Assembly (NCBI GenBank): GCA_005799475.1
Contig: SYGQ01000097.1
Location: 1-20,799, forward strand
DNA length: 20,799 bases
Direction: 5' to 3'
Source of the DNA: Planctomycetia bacterium
GTDB lineage: Bacteria > Planctomycetota > Phycisphaerae > Phycisphaerales > SM1A02
Below are positions 7,266-15,204 of the stretch, in pieces (the stretch's first letter is position 1; the number at the start of each line of letters is the position of its first letter). The position numbers and the translations under genes were made by a program. The notes under the pieces were generated by a model, which did not search any database, was not told the origin of the DNA, and worked only from the letters and a program-made list of their open reading frames with translations.

Positions 7266-7930
7266 CTTTCTTCAAGTACATCGAGGGTGGCGGCGTCATT
7301 GGCTATGTCATCCTCGCGCTGAGTGTCGTGGCCGTGGCCATCGCCATTGCGGCGGCACTGCGCACTCGTCGCGATCGCTTGGTTCCCGACGGCCAAGTGC
7401 GACGACTGCGAGCTCACGCGGAAGCGCGGGACTTTCGCGCGGCGTTGGAGAACTGCCGCAGCGAGTCAGGTGACACCTTTGTCGGGCGGATCGCCGCGGC
7501 CGGCATCGAGCGCGCTCTGCGCGGGCCGCTCGGGGGCCTCGAGGCGCGCGCGGCCATGGAAGACGCGGGTGAAGATGAAACCGCGCGCCTGTTCAGGGCG
7601 ATCGACACGATCGCCGTCATCGCGAGTGTGGCGCCGCTCCTTGGGCTCCTTGGCACCGTCCAGGGGATGATCGGTGCGTTCGAGACCGTCGCAACGGTGG
7701 CTACCAAGAGCAGCTCGTACTACGAGACGCTCGCCACCAACATCTCGATCGCCCTGATCACGACATTTCAGGGACTCGTCGTGGCGATCCCGTGCGTGAT
7801 GGTTCACTCGCTGCTTCGACGGCGCATCGATCGTGCGGCGTCCGATGCGGGGAGGGCCCTTGAGCCATTGGCGATGGCGCTCGAGCAAGTCGAGGGTCAC
7901 GCGCTGTCGAGCGAGGCTCCGCACACCTGA
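7262..7930 (+). CDS. MotA/TolQ/ExbB family proton-channel protein
   Basis: The stator-type channel subunit that, with ExbD proteins, converts proton flow into movement across the inner membrane. The 222-residue product has three hydrophobic helices: about 12-34, 112-140 and 160-185. The family signatures are clear: APLLGLLGTVQGMIGAF around T132, and ALITTFQGLVVAIP around T168, corresponding to the channel threonines of ExbB (T148 and T181 in E. coli). The start is GTG at 7262, preceded by AAGGAG (7249-7254) at good spacing and overlapping the previous gene by 4 bp (GTGA). The cytoplasmic loop between helices 1 and 2 is about 75 residues. Sequence alone does not decide between ExbB and TolQ, so no symbol is given; context with two ExbD genes and a TonB-like VWA protein favours an ExbB-type role. 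Confidence 0.95.
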   Translation: MTFFKYIEGGGVIGYVILALSVVAVAIAIAAALRTRRDRLVPDGQVRRLRAHAEARDFRAALENCRSESGDTFVGRIAAAGIERALRGPLGGLEARAAMEDAGEDETARLFRAIDTIAVIASVAPLLGLLGTVQGMIGAFETVATVATKSSSYYETLATNISIALITTFQGLVVAIPCVMVHSLLRRRIDRAASDAGRALEPLAMALEQVEGHALSSEAPHT

Positions 7931-8349
7931 TGCGCATCACACGCACACGCCGTGCGCCGCTGGCGCTCGACATGACACCGTTGATCGATGTTGTGTTTTT
8001 GCTGCTGATCTTCTTCCTGACGACCTCGCAGCTCGCCGAACTGGCGGCATCGGAACTCGACCTCCCGCGCGAACGGGGGGCCGACGAGGCGGGTCGCGAA
8101 GCCTCGGGCGTCGTTGTGAACCTCGACGCCAACGGTCGGGTCACCATCCAGGACGAGCTCGTCTCGGACGAAGAGTTGCTGCTCAGGGCCAAGGCGGCGC
8201 GCGACGCGGATCCCTCGGCGATTCCCGTCGTTCGGGCTGATCGGAACGCCCCAGCCGCGCGTCTCAATGCCGTGATGGGGGCGCTCGGATCAGCCGGGTG
8301 CCGTTCCATCCGACTTGCGACCGTCTACCGCGAAGGAGAGTCGCCGTGA
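7930..8349 (+). CDS. ExbD/TolR family protein, first paralogue
   Basis: A 139-residue single-pass inner-membrane protein that pairs with the ExbB-like channel. It has a basic N-terminus (MRITRTRR), the canonical LDMTPLIDVVFLLLIFFLTTS helix with the proton-carrying aspartate D20, and a periplasmic domain of about 95 residues (VVVNLDANGRVTIQDELV onward) matching the ExbD/TolR fold. The ATG at 7930 shares one base with the channel gene's stop (TGATG). It has no strong Shine-Dalgarno of its own, so it probably relies on translational coupling. It is followed by a second, clearly different ExbD gene. Confidence 0.95.
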   Translation: MRITRTRRAPLALDMTPLIDVVFLLLIFFLTTSQLAELAASELDLPRERGADEAGREASGVVVNLDANGRVTIQDELVSDEELLLRAKAARDADPSAIPVVRADRNAPAARLNAVMGALGSAGCRSIRLATVYREGESP

Positions 8350-8765
8350 AGATTGGTGCTCGCTCGCGGCGTGGGTTCCACGGCACGGTTTCGCTCGACA
8401 TGACGAGCATGATCGATGCGACCTTCTTGCTCCTGTCGTACTTCCTCTTCACCACGAGCGTCGGCGGGCAGGAGTCGCACCTCATGGCTGAGGTCGCGCG
8501 CTCGCGGGCGGGGCATCACGGGAGCGCGCTCAGCCCGCAGACCGTTGATGTCACCAGCGATGCTTCGGGTCCGATCTTCCGCATCGGGAGCCGCGCCCTG
8601 CGAACGCGAGACGAACTCGCGGCGGTGCTGCGTCAACTGCCGCATGAGGTTGGCCTCGTCATCAGGGTGCACGCGGGGCCGCCCGTGGCCTCGGTCGCTG
8701 CCGCCATGCAGGCGGCGGGCGACGCGGGATTCGTCAAGGTGTCATATGTGGCGCAGGGCAGCTGA
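8346..8765 (+). CDS. ExbD/TolR family protein, second paralogue
   Basis: Also 139 residues. The start is GTG at 8346, chosen because AAGGAG (8333-8338) precedes it and it overlaps the previous stop by 4 bp (GTGA); a start at 8298 would lie deep inside the first paralogue. The transmembrane segment SLDMTSMIDATFLLLSYFLF keeps the essential aspartate (D24) but replaces the usual proline of MTPxID with serine. The periplasmic part (VDVTSDASGPIFRIGSRAL onward) fits the ExbD fold and differs strongly from the first paralogue. Known ExbB-ExbD complexes contain an ExbD dimer inside an ExbB pentamer; two adjacent unlike ExbD genes suggest a heterodimer, as proposed for other motors with two TolR-like subunits. 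Confidence 0.93.
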   Translation: MKIGARSRRGFHGTVSLDMTSMIDATFLLLSYFLFTTSVGGQESHLMAEVARSRAGHHGSALSPQTVDVTSDASGPIFRIGSRALRTRDELAAVLRQLPHEVGLVIRVHAGPPVASVAAAMQAAGDAGFVKVSYVAQGS

Positions 8766-11418
8766 CGCGATCCAAGGGTCGTTGTGCGCGCGATGGTGGC
8801 TCCACGCGACCGCGATCGCGTTGTGCGTGGTCGCTTCGGCCCACGCACGCGCCGACGATGAAGTCGCTCGCGCCGAGGAGTCGCGCGTCCTTACTGAGTG
8901 GCTGACGCAAGCGGGGCTCGATGGGCTCTTGGCAGCAGCCCTCGAGGAGGACACCCGTCAATCGCCCACGACAAACCCGGCCGCCATGGCGCGGCTGTCC
9001 GAGGCGTATGAGCGGATGCTCGCGACGGCGTCCGACGAAGAGAAGCTCGCTGACTTGCGCGAGCGCGTGCTCCGTTTCCTCGGTCGGGGCCAGCACGCTG
9101 ACGAGATCGACCTGCGCCTGGCAATGGCGCGTGCTGAGTACCGACTTGCGCTCAAGGAGATCGACAAGGTGCGCGCCGGAGATCGCGGGAGCGAAGCGGG
9201 CGCGCGCGCGTGGGCGCTGCTTGCCCGCGCGCGAGATCCGCTGGGGCATTTCGTCACGCGTCTCCGAGGTTTGATTGACGAGGACCGACGCCTTGCCACG
9301 GGAGCCGACGATGCGCAGCGACAAGAGTCCGCCGTCCGGGTGGACCAACATGAACAGCAACTGCTCGAAGTGCGGTTCCTCCGGAACTGGTGCGACTACT
9401 GGAATCTCTGGCTGACGCGCAAGGGTGGGCCGTGCCCCGCCGCGAAGCCAGCACTCCGCGACGCGATGCTGCAGGATGCACTCACGCAGTGGGCCGAAAT
9501 CCTCGAGACCGGGCTTCCGTTTCCCGAGCCGGGCGACACCTCGGTGGATCTGCGTGCCGAGGAGTACTACGCGCACTCCATCCTCGGCATGGCCCTGACG
9601 AAGGCGCTCACCGGGTCGTTCGCGCTGGCCTCGGGGTGGTTCGATCTGCTCGACACGGACGAAGTGTGGTCAGGTCTGCGCGAACACGGCGCGTGGAGGT
9701 ATGGGGCACTCATCGATGCCGAGGACTACGAGGCCGCGCAAAAGGCGCTGATGGATCCATCGTGCACGCTGCGGGCGACCGATGCGGTGGGAGGGGGCAT
9801 TCGCGCAGCGGTTCAATCGAAGGACGCGCCGGGGGCGATGGCGCTGGCCCAGAGTGCACTCGAGTACGCGGCGGCGCGTGGCGAACTCCACGCGGTGCGC
9901 CTCGCGGCCGTCGCGATTCCTTCTCTGGCTGAGGGCGACTCGTTCACGGCTCACTTATGTCGAGGCATTGAGGCCTACGAACAGGGACGAAGTGCAGGCG
10001 ATGCGGTTCGCGCGAGGCCGTTCCTGGTGACCGCGACGCGCGAACTGTCCGCGGCGGCGGCGACTGCGGAGCCGGGCAGCCGCGTGCTCGGCGCGCTTGC
10101 CGAGTTGCTGGCGTGGAGTCAACTCGGATCGCTCCAACACTGTGATGCCGCCGACAGTTTCGAGGCGGCCGCAGCCTCTCGCGCGGGTGTGCGTGCGGAC
10201 GAAGCACTCTGGATGGCGCTGCGCAGCGCGGATCTCGGGGCGTGCCCATCGAAGGAGCACCACGGCGAGTTGCGGCGCACGGAACTCGCACGGCGCTACC
10301 TGCGCGAGTATCCCGAGGGGCTTCACGCCGACGCGGCGCTCGCGGTGCTCGCGCGTGCTCCCGATGCGTACCGCGATGGCGCACTGGTCGACAGCATCGT
10401 CCGACTCATGGGCGGCGACAGCCACTCGGTGGCGCTTCGCGAAGAGGCGGCGACGCTCCTCTACAAACGGTTCCGAGGCGCCACGGGTGAGGCGCGACGC
10501 AACGAGGCGCTGCGGCTCCTCGGCATCACCAGACTCCCGGCCGCGAAGTGGCCCGCGGGTGGCATGGACCTTGTGGTCCGGCAGCAACTTGAGGCGGCCC
10601 TCGACCCCGCGGTGCGCGACCTCGACACCGCGCGGGCGCTGCTCGCGGAGGTCGCCACGCGATATCCGCGCTTGCAGGAGCCCTCGGACTTGCGCAGCGA
10701 ACTGGCGGTGCGGCGGCTGAGCCTCGCGATCGAGGCGCGCGAAGTCGTCGAGGCCATGCAGGCACTCGACGATGTGCGATCGCTCGGGGATCCGACTTGG
10801 CGCCCCATCGGTGAAGCGCTCTTTGTCGCTGGAGTGCAGCGGATGGACGCGGAGGGTTCGATTCCCGAGGGAGGCGGCGCGAATCTGGCTCGTGCACTGA
10901 CAGCGGCACGACGATGCCTTCGTGATGCGGCGCAGCGCGGAGGGGATGCCGCGCGCGCGGACGCTGCCACCATTGCGCTCGGGCGCGCGCTGCTCAATGA
11001 GGCGCGCGCACGGCGCGCCGGGCCCGGTGCCGCCGACGAGCCGTCGCGCGAGGTGGCCACGGCGCTCGACACCGAGGCGCTCAATCTCGCCAAGGAAGTC
11101 CTCGCGCACCGCCCCGACGACGCGAGCGCCATCTCGCTGACTGCGGATGCGGCGATGGCGCTCGGTCAGTTCGACGATGCCTTCGCCGCGCTCGCTCGAC
11201 TTGTCGGTGGCCTCCCCGAACGGTCTGACGAGTGGTTCATGCGAAAGGCCGACATGTGCGAACTGCTCGCGCGCACCGATCCCGTGGAGGCGCGCCGGGT
11301 GCTCGAGCAGCATGCGGTCCTCGTTCCGGAGTGGGGTCCCGGTCTCGGCGGGGCGCGGCTCAAAGCGCTCGCGCAACGGCTCGCCGTCGGGCGCGGGATC
11401 CAAGGATCCTCGCCATGA
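8746..11418 (+). CDS. Large exported helical-repeat (TPR-like) protein
   Basis: An 890-residue protein. The chosen ATG at 8746 overlaps the second ExbD gene by 20 bp and has AAGGTG (8736-8741) just upstream; a TTG at 8782 would give a shorter signal peptide and is the main alternative. A signal peptide is evident (RWWLHATAIALCVVASAHARA, cut near residue 36). The rest is almost wholly helical, Ala/Arg/Glu/Leu-rich, with TPR-like units such as IDLRLAMARAEYRLALKEID, YEAAQKALMDPSC, ELARRYLREYPEGLHADAAL and, near the C-terminus, NLAKEVLAHRPDDASAISL followed by GQFDDAFAALARL. No catalytic motif is visible. It is likely a periplasmic solenoid scaffold for the VWA/ExbBD motor; this is inferred from the operon. 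Its last four bases overlap the next gene. Confidence 0.85.
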   Translation: MWRRAADAIQGSLCARWWLHATAIALCVVASAHARADDEVARAEESRVLTEWLTQAGLDGLLAAALEEDTRQSPTTNPAAMARLSEAYERMLATASDEEKLADLRERVLRFLGRGQHADEIDLRLAMARAEYRLALKEIDKVRAGDRGSEAGARAWALLARARDPLGHFVTRLRGLIDEDRRLATGADDAQRQESAVRVDQHEQQLLEVRFLRNWCDYWNLWLTRKGGPCPAAKPALRDAMLQDALTQWAEILETGLPFPEPGDTSVDLRAEEYYAHSILGMALTKALTGSFALASGWFDLLDTDEVWSGLREHGAWRYGALIDAEDYEAAQKALMDPSCTLRATDAVGGGIRAAVQSKDAPGAMALAQSALEYAAARGELHAVRLAAVAIPSLAEGDSFTAHLCRGIEAYEQGRSAGDAVRARPFLVTATRELSAAAATAEPGSRVLGALAELLAWSQLGSLQHCDAADSFEAAAASRAGVRADEALWMALRSADLGACPSKEHHGELRRTELARRYLREYPEGLHADAALAVLARAPDAYRDGALVDSIVRLMGGDSHSVALREEAATLLYKRFRGATGEARRNEALRLLGITRLPAAKWPAGGMDLVVRQQLEAALDPAVRDLDTARALLAEVATRYPRLQEPSDLRSELAVRRLSLAIEAREVVEAMQALDDVRSLGDPTWRPIGEALFVAGVQRMDAEGSIPEGGGANLARALTAARRCLRDAAQRGGDAARADAATIALGRALLNEARARRAGPGAADEPSREVATALDTEALNLAKEVLAHRPDDASAISLTADAAMALGQFDDAFAALARLVGGLPERSDEWFMRKADMCELLARTDPVEARRVLEQHAVLVPEWGPGLGGARLKALAQRLAVGRGIQGSSP

Positions 11419-13976
11419 GCATCGCGCGTCGACTCTTGGGACTTCCCGAAGGCGCCGATGATGGTGCCCTGCTTGGCGTGCGCGATGGGGCATCGCGTCG
11501 CGCGATCATTGAGGCCGGTCGCGCGCGACTCGCCAAGGGCTCCGCACTCGGCGGCGTCTCGGCCGAGGAATTGAAGGCGTACCGCGAGGAGATCCAGGCG
11601 GCGGCGTATCGGCTTGTGAGCGGTCTCCCATCGCCGTCGCGTGGTCGCGAGGCGCGCGCGGGCACGGGAACTCGGGCAGCCCTCGTCCCGATGGTGCTCA
11701 TGCGACGCGATCCGCGGCGGGCGCGGCTCTTCCTCGCGGCTGCGCGCCGAAGCACTCTCGCGCCGCCGCTCTCGACGCATGCCGAAGGCGAGCCGATCCA
11801 GCTCGATCTCGGGAACCCTGAGGACCAACAGCGCGCGCCGTGGGGACTCCTGCTCGTCGTCGTGATTTCTCTGATCGTTCTGATCGCCGAGATCGTGACG
11901 GCCACGCGCGGTGCTCCTGAGCGCACGCCTCCGACTCCGCCACCGCCGGAGACGGCTCCCGCGGGTCCGACTCCCGCCCCAGATGCGTCGAGGACCGAAG
12001 GCGCCCCTCAGAGGGATCCACAGGGCCAACTTCGTGGTGCCGTCGCGACGGAAGACACCGCGAATCCCGCGCCGACATCGCCGCCTTCGAACGAGGCCGC
12101 GCGGGCACTGAGGCAGCGATGGCAGCGCGCTGCCTCCGCCGCCATTCGTGTCACCGATTTGGAGATCGGTCCGCTCGATCCATCGCGGCGGTTGCGTGGA
12201 GATCCGCTGGGATCGCCGTTGCGGCAGGCGATGCTCGTTGAGCGGCTCGTGGCGCTTCACGCGGCAGCGTTGTGGCTCATCGCCGGTGATGACGAGCAAG
12301 CCGCGCGATTGCTCGACACGCTCCCGGATGCGGCGGTCGTGAGTGTCCCCGCATCGCCGCCGCCGACACATCCGACTGCCGGGGCAGACGATGGGCAACT
12401 CGAGATCCAGTTGAAGCGCATGAGCGGTCCTACCGAAGCTCGTGCGGCGGTCCTTCGCACCTACAGGACGCGGCCCAACGCGCCCGGGCCGCTCGATGCA
12501 CGGACACTCGTGCACGAGGCGCTCAAGGGTCCAAGTCGTGCGCTTCGTTCGCTCGCACGAACCGTGCTCATCGAACGAGGCAGGGGATCCCTCGACACCG
12601 CCGAGGCCGTCGAGGAGCGATTCGCTGAACTCACGGCGGATCCGGCGTGCTCGGGACTCTTGCGCGCCATCTCTGGAGTCGACCCGCAGGGAAGTGGCGG
12701 TTCGGCGGCGACGCGCGCCGCTTTGCTCACATCAATCCTCGTTGGCCGAGGGTCGCGCCTGACCCAGATCGATGAATCGCAGCGCGCGCTTGAGGCGGCG
12801 CTTGGCGCGGCACTTCGGGCGCAGGGGGGTCGTGCGCGGGTCTCGGGCAGCCTTGCCTCGCGCGTGCGAGACCTCGCACCGTCGTCCACGCGCGGCACGA
12901 ATGTCTGGTCCACCGACATCGACAGCGGAGCCCTCCATGCCCTCGTTGAGAACCTGACGGCCCTCCTTCACATGCGTGCGAACGAACTCTCGCAGCGACG
13001 CCCGAGCGACGCACGCGCCATCCAGCGCGCTGTCGTCGATGCGTCGCAAGATCGCGCCATGGCCGAGAGCGCGCTCGCGCAAGCCATCGCGAATGCGCGC
13101 GGACTCCTCGAGATCGATTCGTTTGAGATGGGCGTCACATCGCCACGAGCGGCATCACCAGAGGATCCGACTTCAACCGACCACGCCAATCTTGCCGACG
13201 CGGTGGCCCCGCCGATCGCGCTCAGGTGGAAGGACCGCCTCGAATCGCTCGATCCTTCGCGGCCGCGCGAGTATCTCGAACTGGCCGAGGAAGTCTTCGC
13301 GAGTGTCGACGCAGAGGGAGCCCGGCTCTTGGCCCGCCAACTCGCGTCACTGGCGGGGGTTCTCGGGGATCGCCACACCATCGCCTCGGCGGCGCTGCTG
13401 CTTGCGGCGCTTGAGGATGGACCTTCACCTGAGGCGGCCCAGCGCGCCGCGCAGTGGCGCGCGATCGCGCGGCGGCACGGAGCAACGGTTGGGAGTGTCG
13501 GCGCCGCGGATGTTCGCGCGTTCGGCGGTGCAGGGGCGCCAGTACGACAGGCCGTGGTCGATGCCATCGCACAGTTCCGGCGCGGGTATGGTCGGCGTGT
13601 GGAGGATCGTCTGAAGGACGCGAAGGCGCGAACCCTTTTTGATCGGGTCATCTCGGCATTTCCAGGGGGTGCGACCGAGTTCGGTCGGCTGGCCGACGAG
13701 TATGTCAAGGGCACGCCGCCGCCACTCTCGAGTGACGCAAACGATGCGCTTCTCAGGCTCGAGCGCGCGCTCGTCCTCCACGATCCCCACTCATGGGCCG
13801 ACGCACTCGTCCTGGGTGAAGGGAACGCGAGCGTCGACGCACCGCTCGGCAGCGCCCAAGAAGTGTTCGGGGTCGATCCCGCGCAGTGCTATTGGCGCGT
13901 GTCGGGGTGGCGCCGCGCGGCGGCCGCCGCGAATCCGCCGGTCAGCACGCCTTCAGTGCCTGGTCGAGGTCGTTGA
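11415..13976 (+). CDS. Single-pass membrane protein with degenerate J-like N-terminus and large helical C-terminal region
   Basis: An 853-residue protein of no family I can name. The ATG at 11415 overlaps the previous stop (ATGA) and follows AAGGAT (11402-11407). Residues 1-70 (MSIARRLLGLPEG, ALLGV, RRAIIEAGRARLA, EELKAYREEIQAAAYRLV) resemble the helical layout of DnaJ domains, but the HPD tripeptide needed to stimulate DnaK is absent. A transmembrane helix follows (about 142-163, WGLLLVVVISLIVLIAEIV), then a Pro/Thr-rich linker (about 167-195) and about 650 mostly helical residues, presumably periplasmic. That layout could couple cytoplasmic and periplasmic parts of the motor. Its final 35 bp overlap the convergent sulfur-amino-acid gene. 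Confidence 0.83.
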   Translation: MSIARRLLGLPEGADDGALLGVRDGASRRAIIEAGRARLAKGSALGGVSAEELKAYREEIQAAAYRLVSGLPSPSRGREARAGTGTRAALVPMVLMRRDPRRARLFLAAARRSTLAPPLSTHAEGEPIQLDLGNPEDQQRAPWGLLLVVVISLIVLIAEIVTATRGAPERTPPTPPPPETAPAGPTPAPDASRTEGAPQRDPQGQLRGAVATEDTANPAPTSPPSNEAARALRQRWQRAASAAIRVTDLEIGPLDPSRRLRGDPLGSPLRQAMLVERLVALHAAALWLIAGDDEQAARLLDTLPDAAVVSVPASPPPTHPTAGADDGQLEIQLKRMSGPTEARAAVLRTYRTRPNAPGPLDARTLVHEALKGPSRALRSLARTVLIERGRGSLDTAEAVEERFAELTADPACSGLLRAISGVDPQGSGGSAATRAALLTSILVGRGSRLTQIDESQRALEAALGAALRAQGGRARVSGSLASRVRDLAPSSTRGTNVWSTDIDSGALHALVENLTALLHMRANELSQRRPSDARAIQRAVVDASQDRAMAESALAQAIANARGLLEIDSFEMGVTSPRAASPEDPTSTDHANLADAVAPPIALRWKDRLESLDPSRPREYLELAEEVFASVDAEGARLLARQLASLAGVLGDRHTIASAALLLAALEDGPSPEAAQRAAQWRAIARRHGATVGSVGAADVRAFGGAGAPVRQAVVDAIAQFRRGYGRRVEDRLKDAKARTLFDRVISAFPGGATEFGRLADEYVKGTPPPLSSDANDALLRLERALVLHDPHSWADALVLGEGNASVDAPLGSAQEVFGVDPAQCYWRVSGWRRAAAAANPPVSTPSVPGRGR

Positions 13977-15147
13977 TCAGGTCATCGACCCGCTCGATGC
14001 CAACCGAGAGCCGCACGAGCGAGTCGCTGATCCCGAGCGCGTGTCGCTCAGCGTCAGGCACGCTCGCGTGCGTCATGATCGCTGGGTGCTCAATGAGGCT
14101 CTCGACGCCGCCCAAACTCTCGGCGAGCGAGAACATCCGCACCTGCTCGAGGAATCGGCGACTTTCCGGGAGGCCGCCCTTCACGAAGATCGTGATCATG
14201 CCACCGAACGCGCTGGCGCCGTTGAGGCGCATCTGTGCCGCGGCAAGTGCATGGTGCGGGTGCGAGGCCAAGCCCGGATAGACCACGCGGTCGACGGCGT
14301 TCTGTCGCTCGAGCCACTTGGCAATCGACATCGCGCTCTCGCAGTGACGGGCCATACGGAGCGCAAGCGTCTTCACGCCGCGCAGCGTGAGGTACGCGTC
14401 GAAGGGCCCCATCACGCTGCCGATGGCGTTCTGCATGAAGCGCAGCCGCTCTGCCAGATCAAGCCGCCGCGTGACGAGCGCTCCGCCGACCACATCGCTG
14501 TGTCCGCCGATGTACTTGGTGACCGAGTGCATCACGATGTCGATCCCGGACTCGAGTGGGCGCTGGAGGATCGGCGACGCAAAGGTGTTGTCGACGACGG
14601 TGATGGCTCCGCACGCCGCACCCACTCGTGCCACCGCGCCGATGTCCACGATCTTCAGCGTCGGGTTCGTCGGTGTCTCAGCCCAGATCATGGCGGGGCG
14701 GTGTTCTTTCGCTGCGCGCTCAAGTGCGTCCACATCGCTCAAGTCGGTGAGCACGACCTTGAGTCCCTGCGAGCGCCTTCGTACGCGCTGCAGCAGGCGG
14801 TTCGTCCCGCCGTACACATCGTCCATGCAGAGGATTGTTGCCCCCGCATCGAGGAGTTCGAGGCAGGTACCGATCGCTGCAAGGCCGCTCGCGAACGCAA
14901 ATCCACCTGAGGTGCGATCGTCGCTCTCGGCCAACCCGCTCGACTCAAGGTTGGCGAGGCAGCGCTCGAGGGCGAACCGCGTCACATTGTGGCTGCGCGA
15001 ATACTCGAATCCCTTGTGGACCCCCGGTGACTCCTGCACGAAGGTCGACGAGGTGTAGATCGGCGGCCTGACCGCGCCGGTCGTGGGGTCGGGGGCCTGA
15101 CCGCCATGGATGCAGCGGCTCTCAAGGTGAAGCATTGGATCGTGCAT
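13942..15147 (-). CDS. Cystathionine gamma-synthase or gamma-lyase (PLP-dependent)
   Basis: A 401-residue member of the Cys/Met-metabolism PLP enzyme family, active in transsulfuration between cysteine and homocysteine. Visible features are the phosphate-binding FEYSRSHNVTR (47-57), the ring-binding D186 in VVDNTFASP, the PLP lysine K211 in HSVTKYIGGHSDVVGG, and the C-terminal SLAESLGGVESLIEHPAIMTHAS. The usual N-P-T of the YSRxxNPT signature is N-V-T here. Features lean towards the gamma-lyase/gamma-synthase subgroup, but lyase versus synthase (MetB) cannot be decided from motifs, so no symbol is given. AGGA at seven bases before the ATG at 15147 supports that start; a second ATG lies four codons in. 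It follows ssb by 57 bp on the same strand and meets the VWA operon tail to tail. Confidence 0.93.
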   Translation of the reverse strand: MHDPMLHLESRCIHGGQAPDPTTGAVRPPIYTSSTFVQESPGVHKGFEYSRSHNVTRFALERCLANLESSGLAESDDRTSGGFAFASGLAAIGTCLELLDAGATILCMDDVYGGTNRLLQRVRRRSQGLKVVLTDLSDVDALERAAKEHRPAMIWAETPTNPTLKIVDIGAVARVGAACGAITVVDNTFASPILQRPLESGIDIVMHSVTKYIGGHSDVVGGALVTRRLDLAERLRFMQNAIGSVMGPFDAYLTLRGVKTLALRMARHCESAMSIAKWLERQNAVDRVVYPGLASHPHHALAAAQMRLNGASAFGGMITIFVKGGLPESRRFLEQVRMFSLAESLGGVESLIEHPAIMTHASVPDAERHALGISDSLVRLSVGIERVDDLINDLDQALKAC

Positions 15148-15181
15148 GCCACGATCCTATGGGGTCACTGAGGTGGGCGTC

Positions 15182-15198
15182 GCGAGGCGGCGCCTCGC
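15182..15198 (-). terminator. GC-rich hairpin after ssb, no U-tract
   Basis: A perfect 7-bp inverted repeat, GCGAGGC-GGC-GCCTCGC, begins 7 bases after the ssb stop on the minus strand. There is no run of T after it, so it is not a classic intrinsic terminator. It could stabilise the 3' end of the upstream message or partly separate ssb from the downstream sulfur-amino-acid gene. Confidence 0.35.
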
Positions 15199-15204
15199 TG
15201 CGCG

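Noticed and set aside
7262..8765. Zorya anti-phage system (MotA/MotB-like pair)
   Set aside because: The partner genes here are VWA, ExbD-type and helical-repeat proteins; there is no OmpA-like ZorB domain, no SNF2 helicase and no nuclease.
9955..11493. 512-codon minus-strand frame opposite the TPR-like gene
   Set aside because: Arg-rich shadow translation with no motif, ribosome site or neighbour logic; the plus strand has a signal peptide and overlapping start and stop codons.
11166..12515. 449-codon minus-strand frame opposite the J-like membrane protein gene
   Set aside because: Arg/Ser-rich with no recognisable domain; the plus-strand gene has a clear transmembrane helix and coupled start.
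13639..14910. 423-codon plus-strand frame crossing the convergent gene ends
   Set aside because: It overlaps the reverse complement of a PLP enzyme with all its catalytic motifs, and its product matches nothing.
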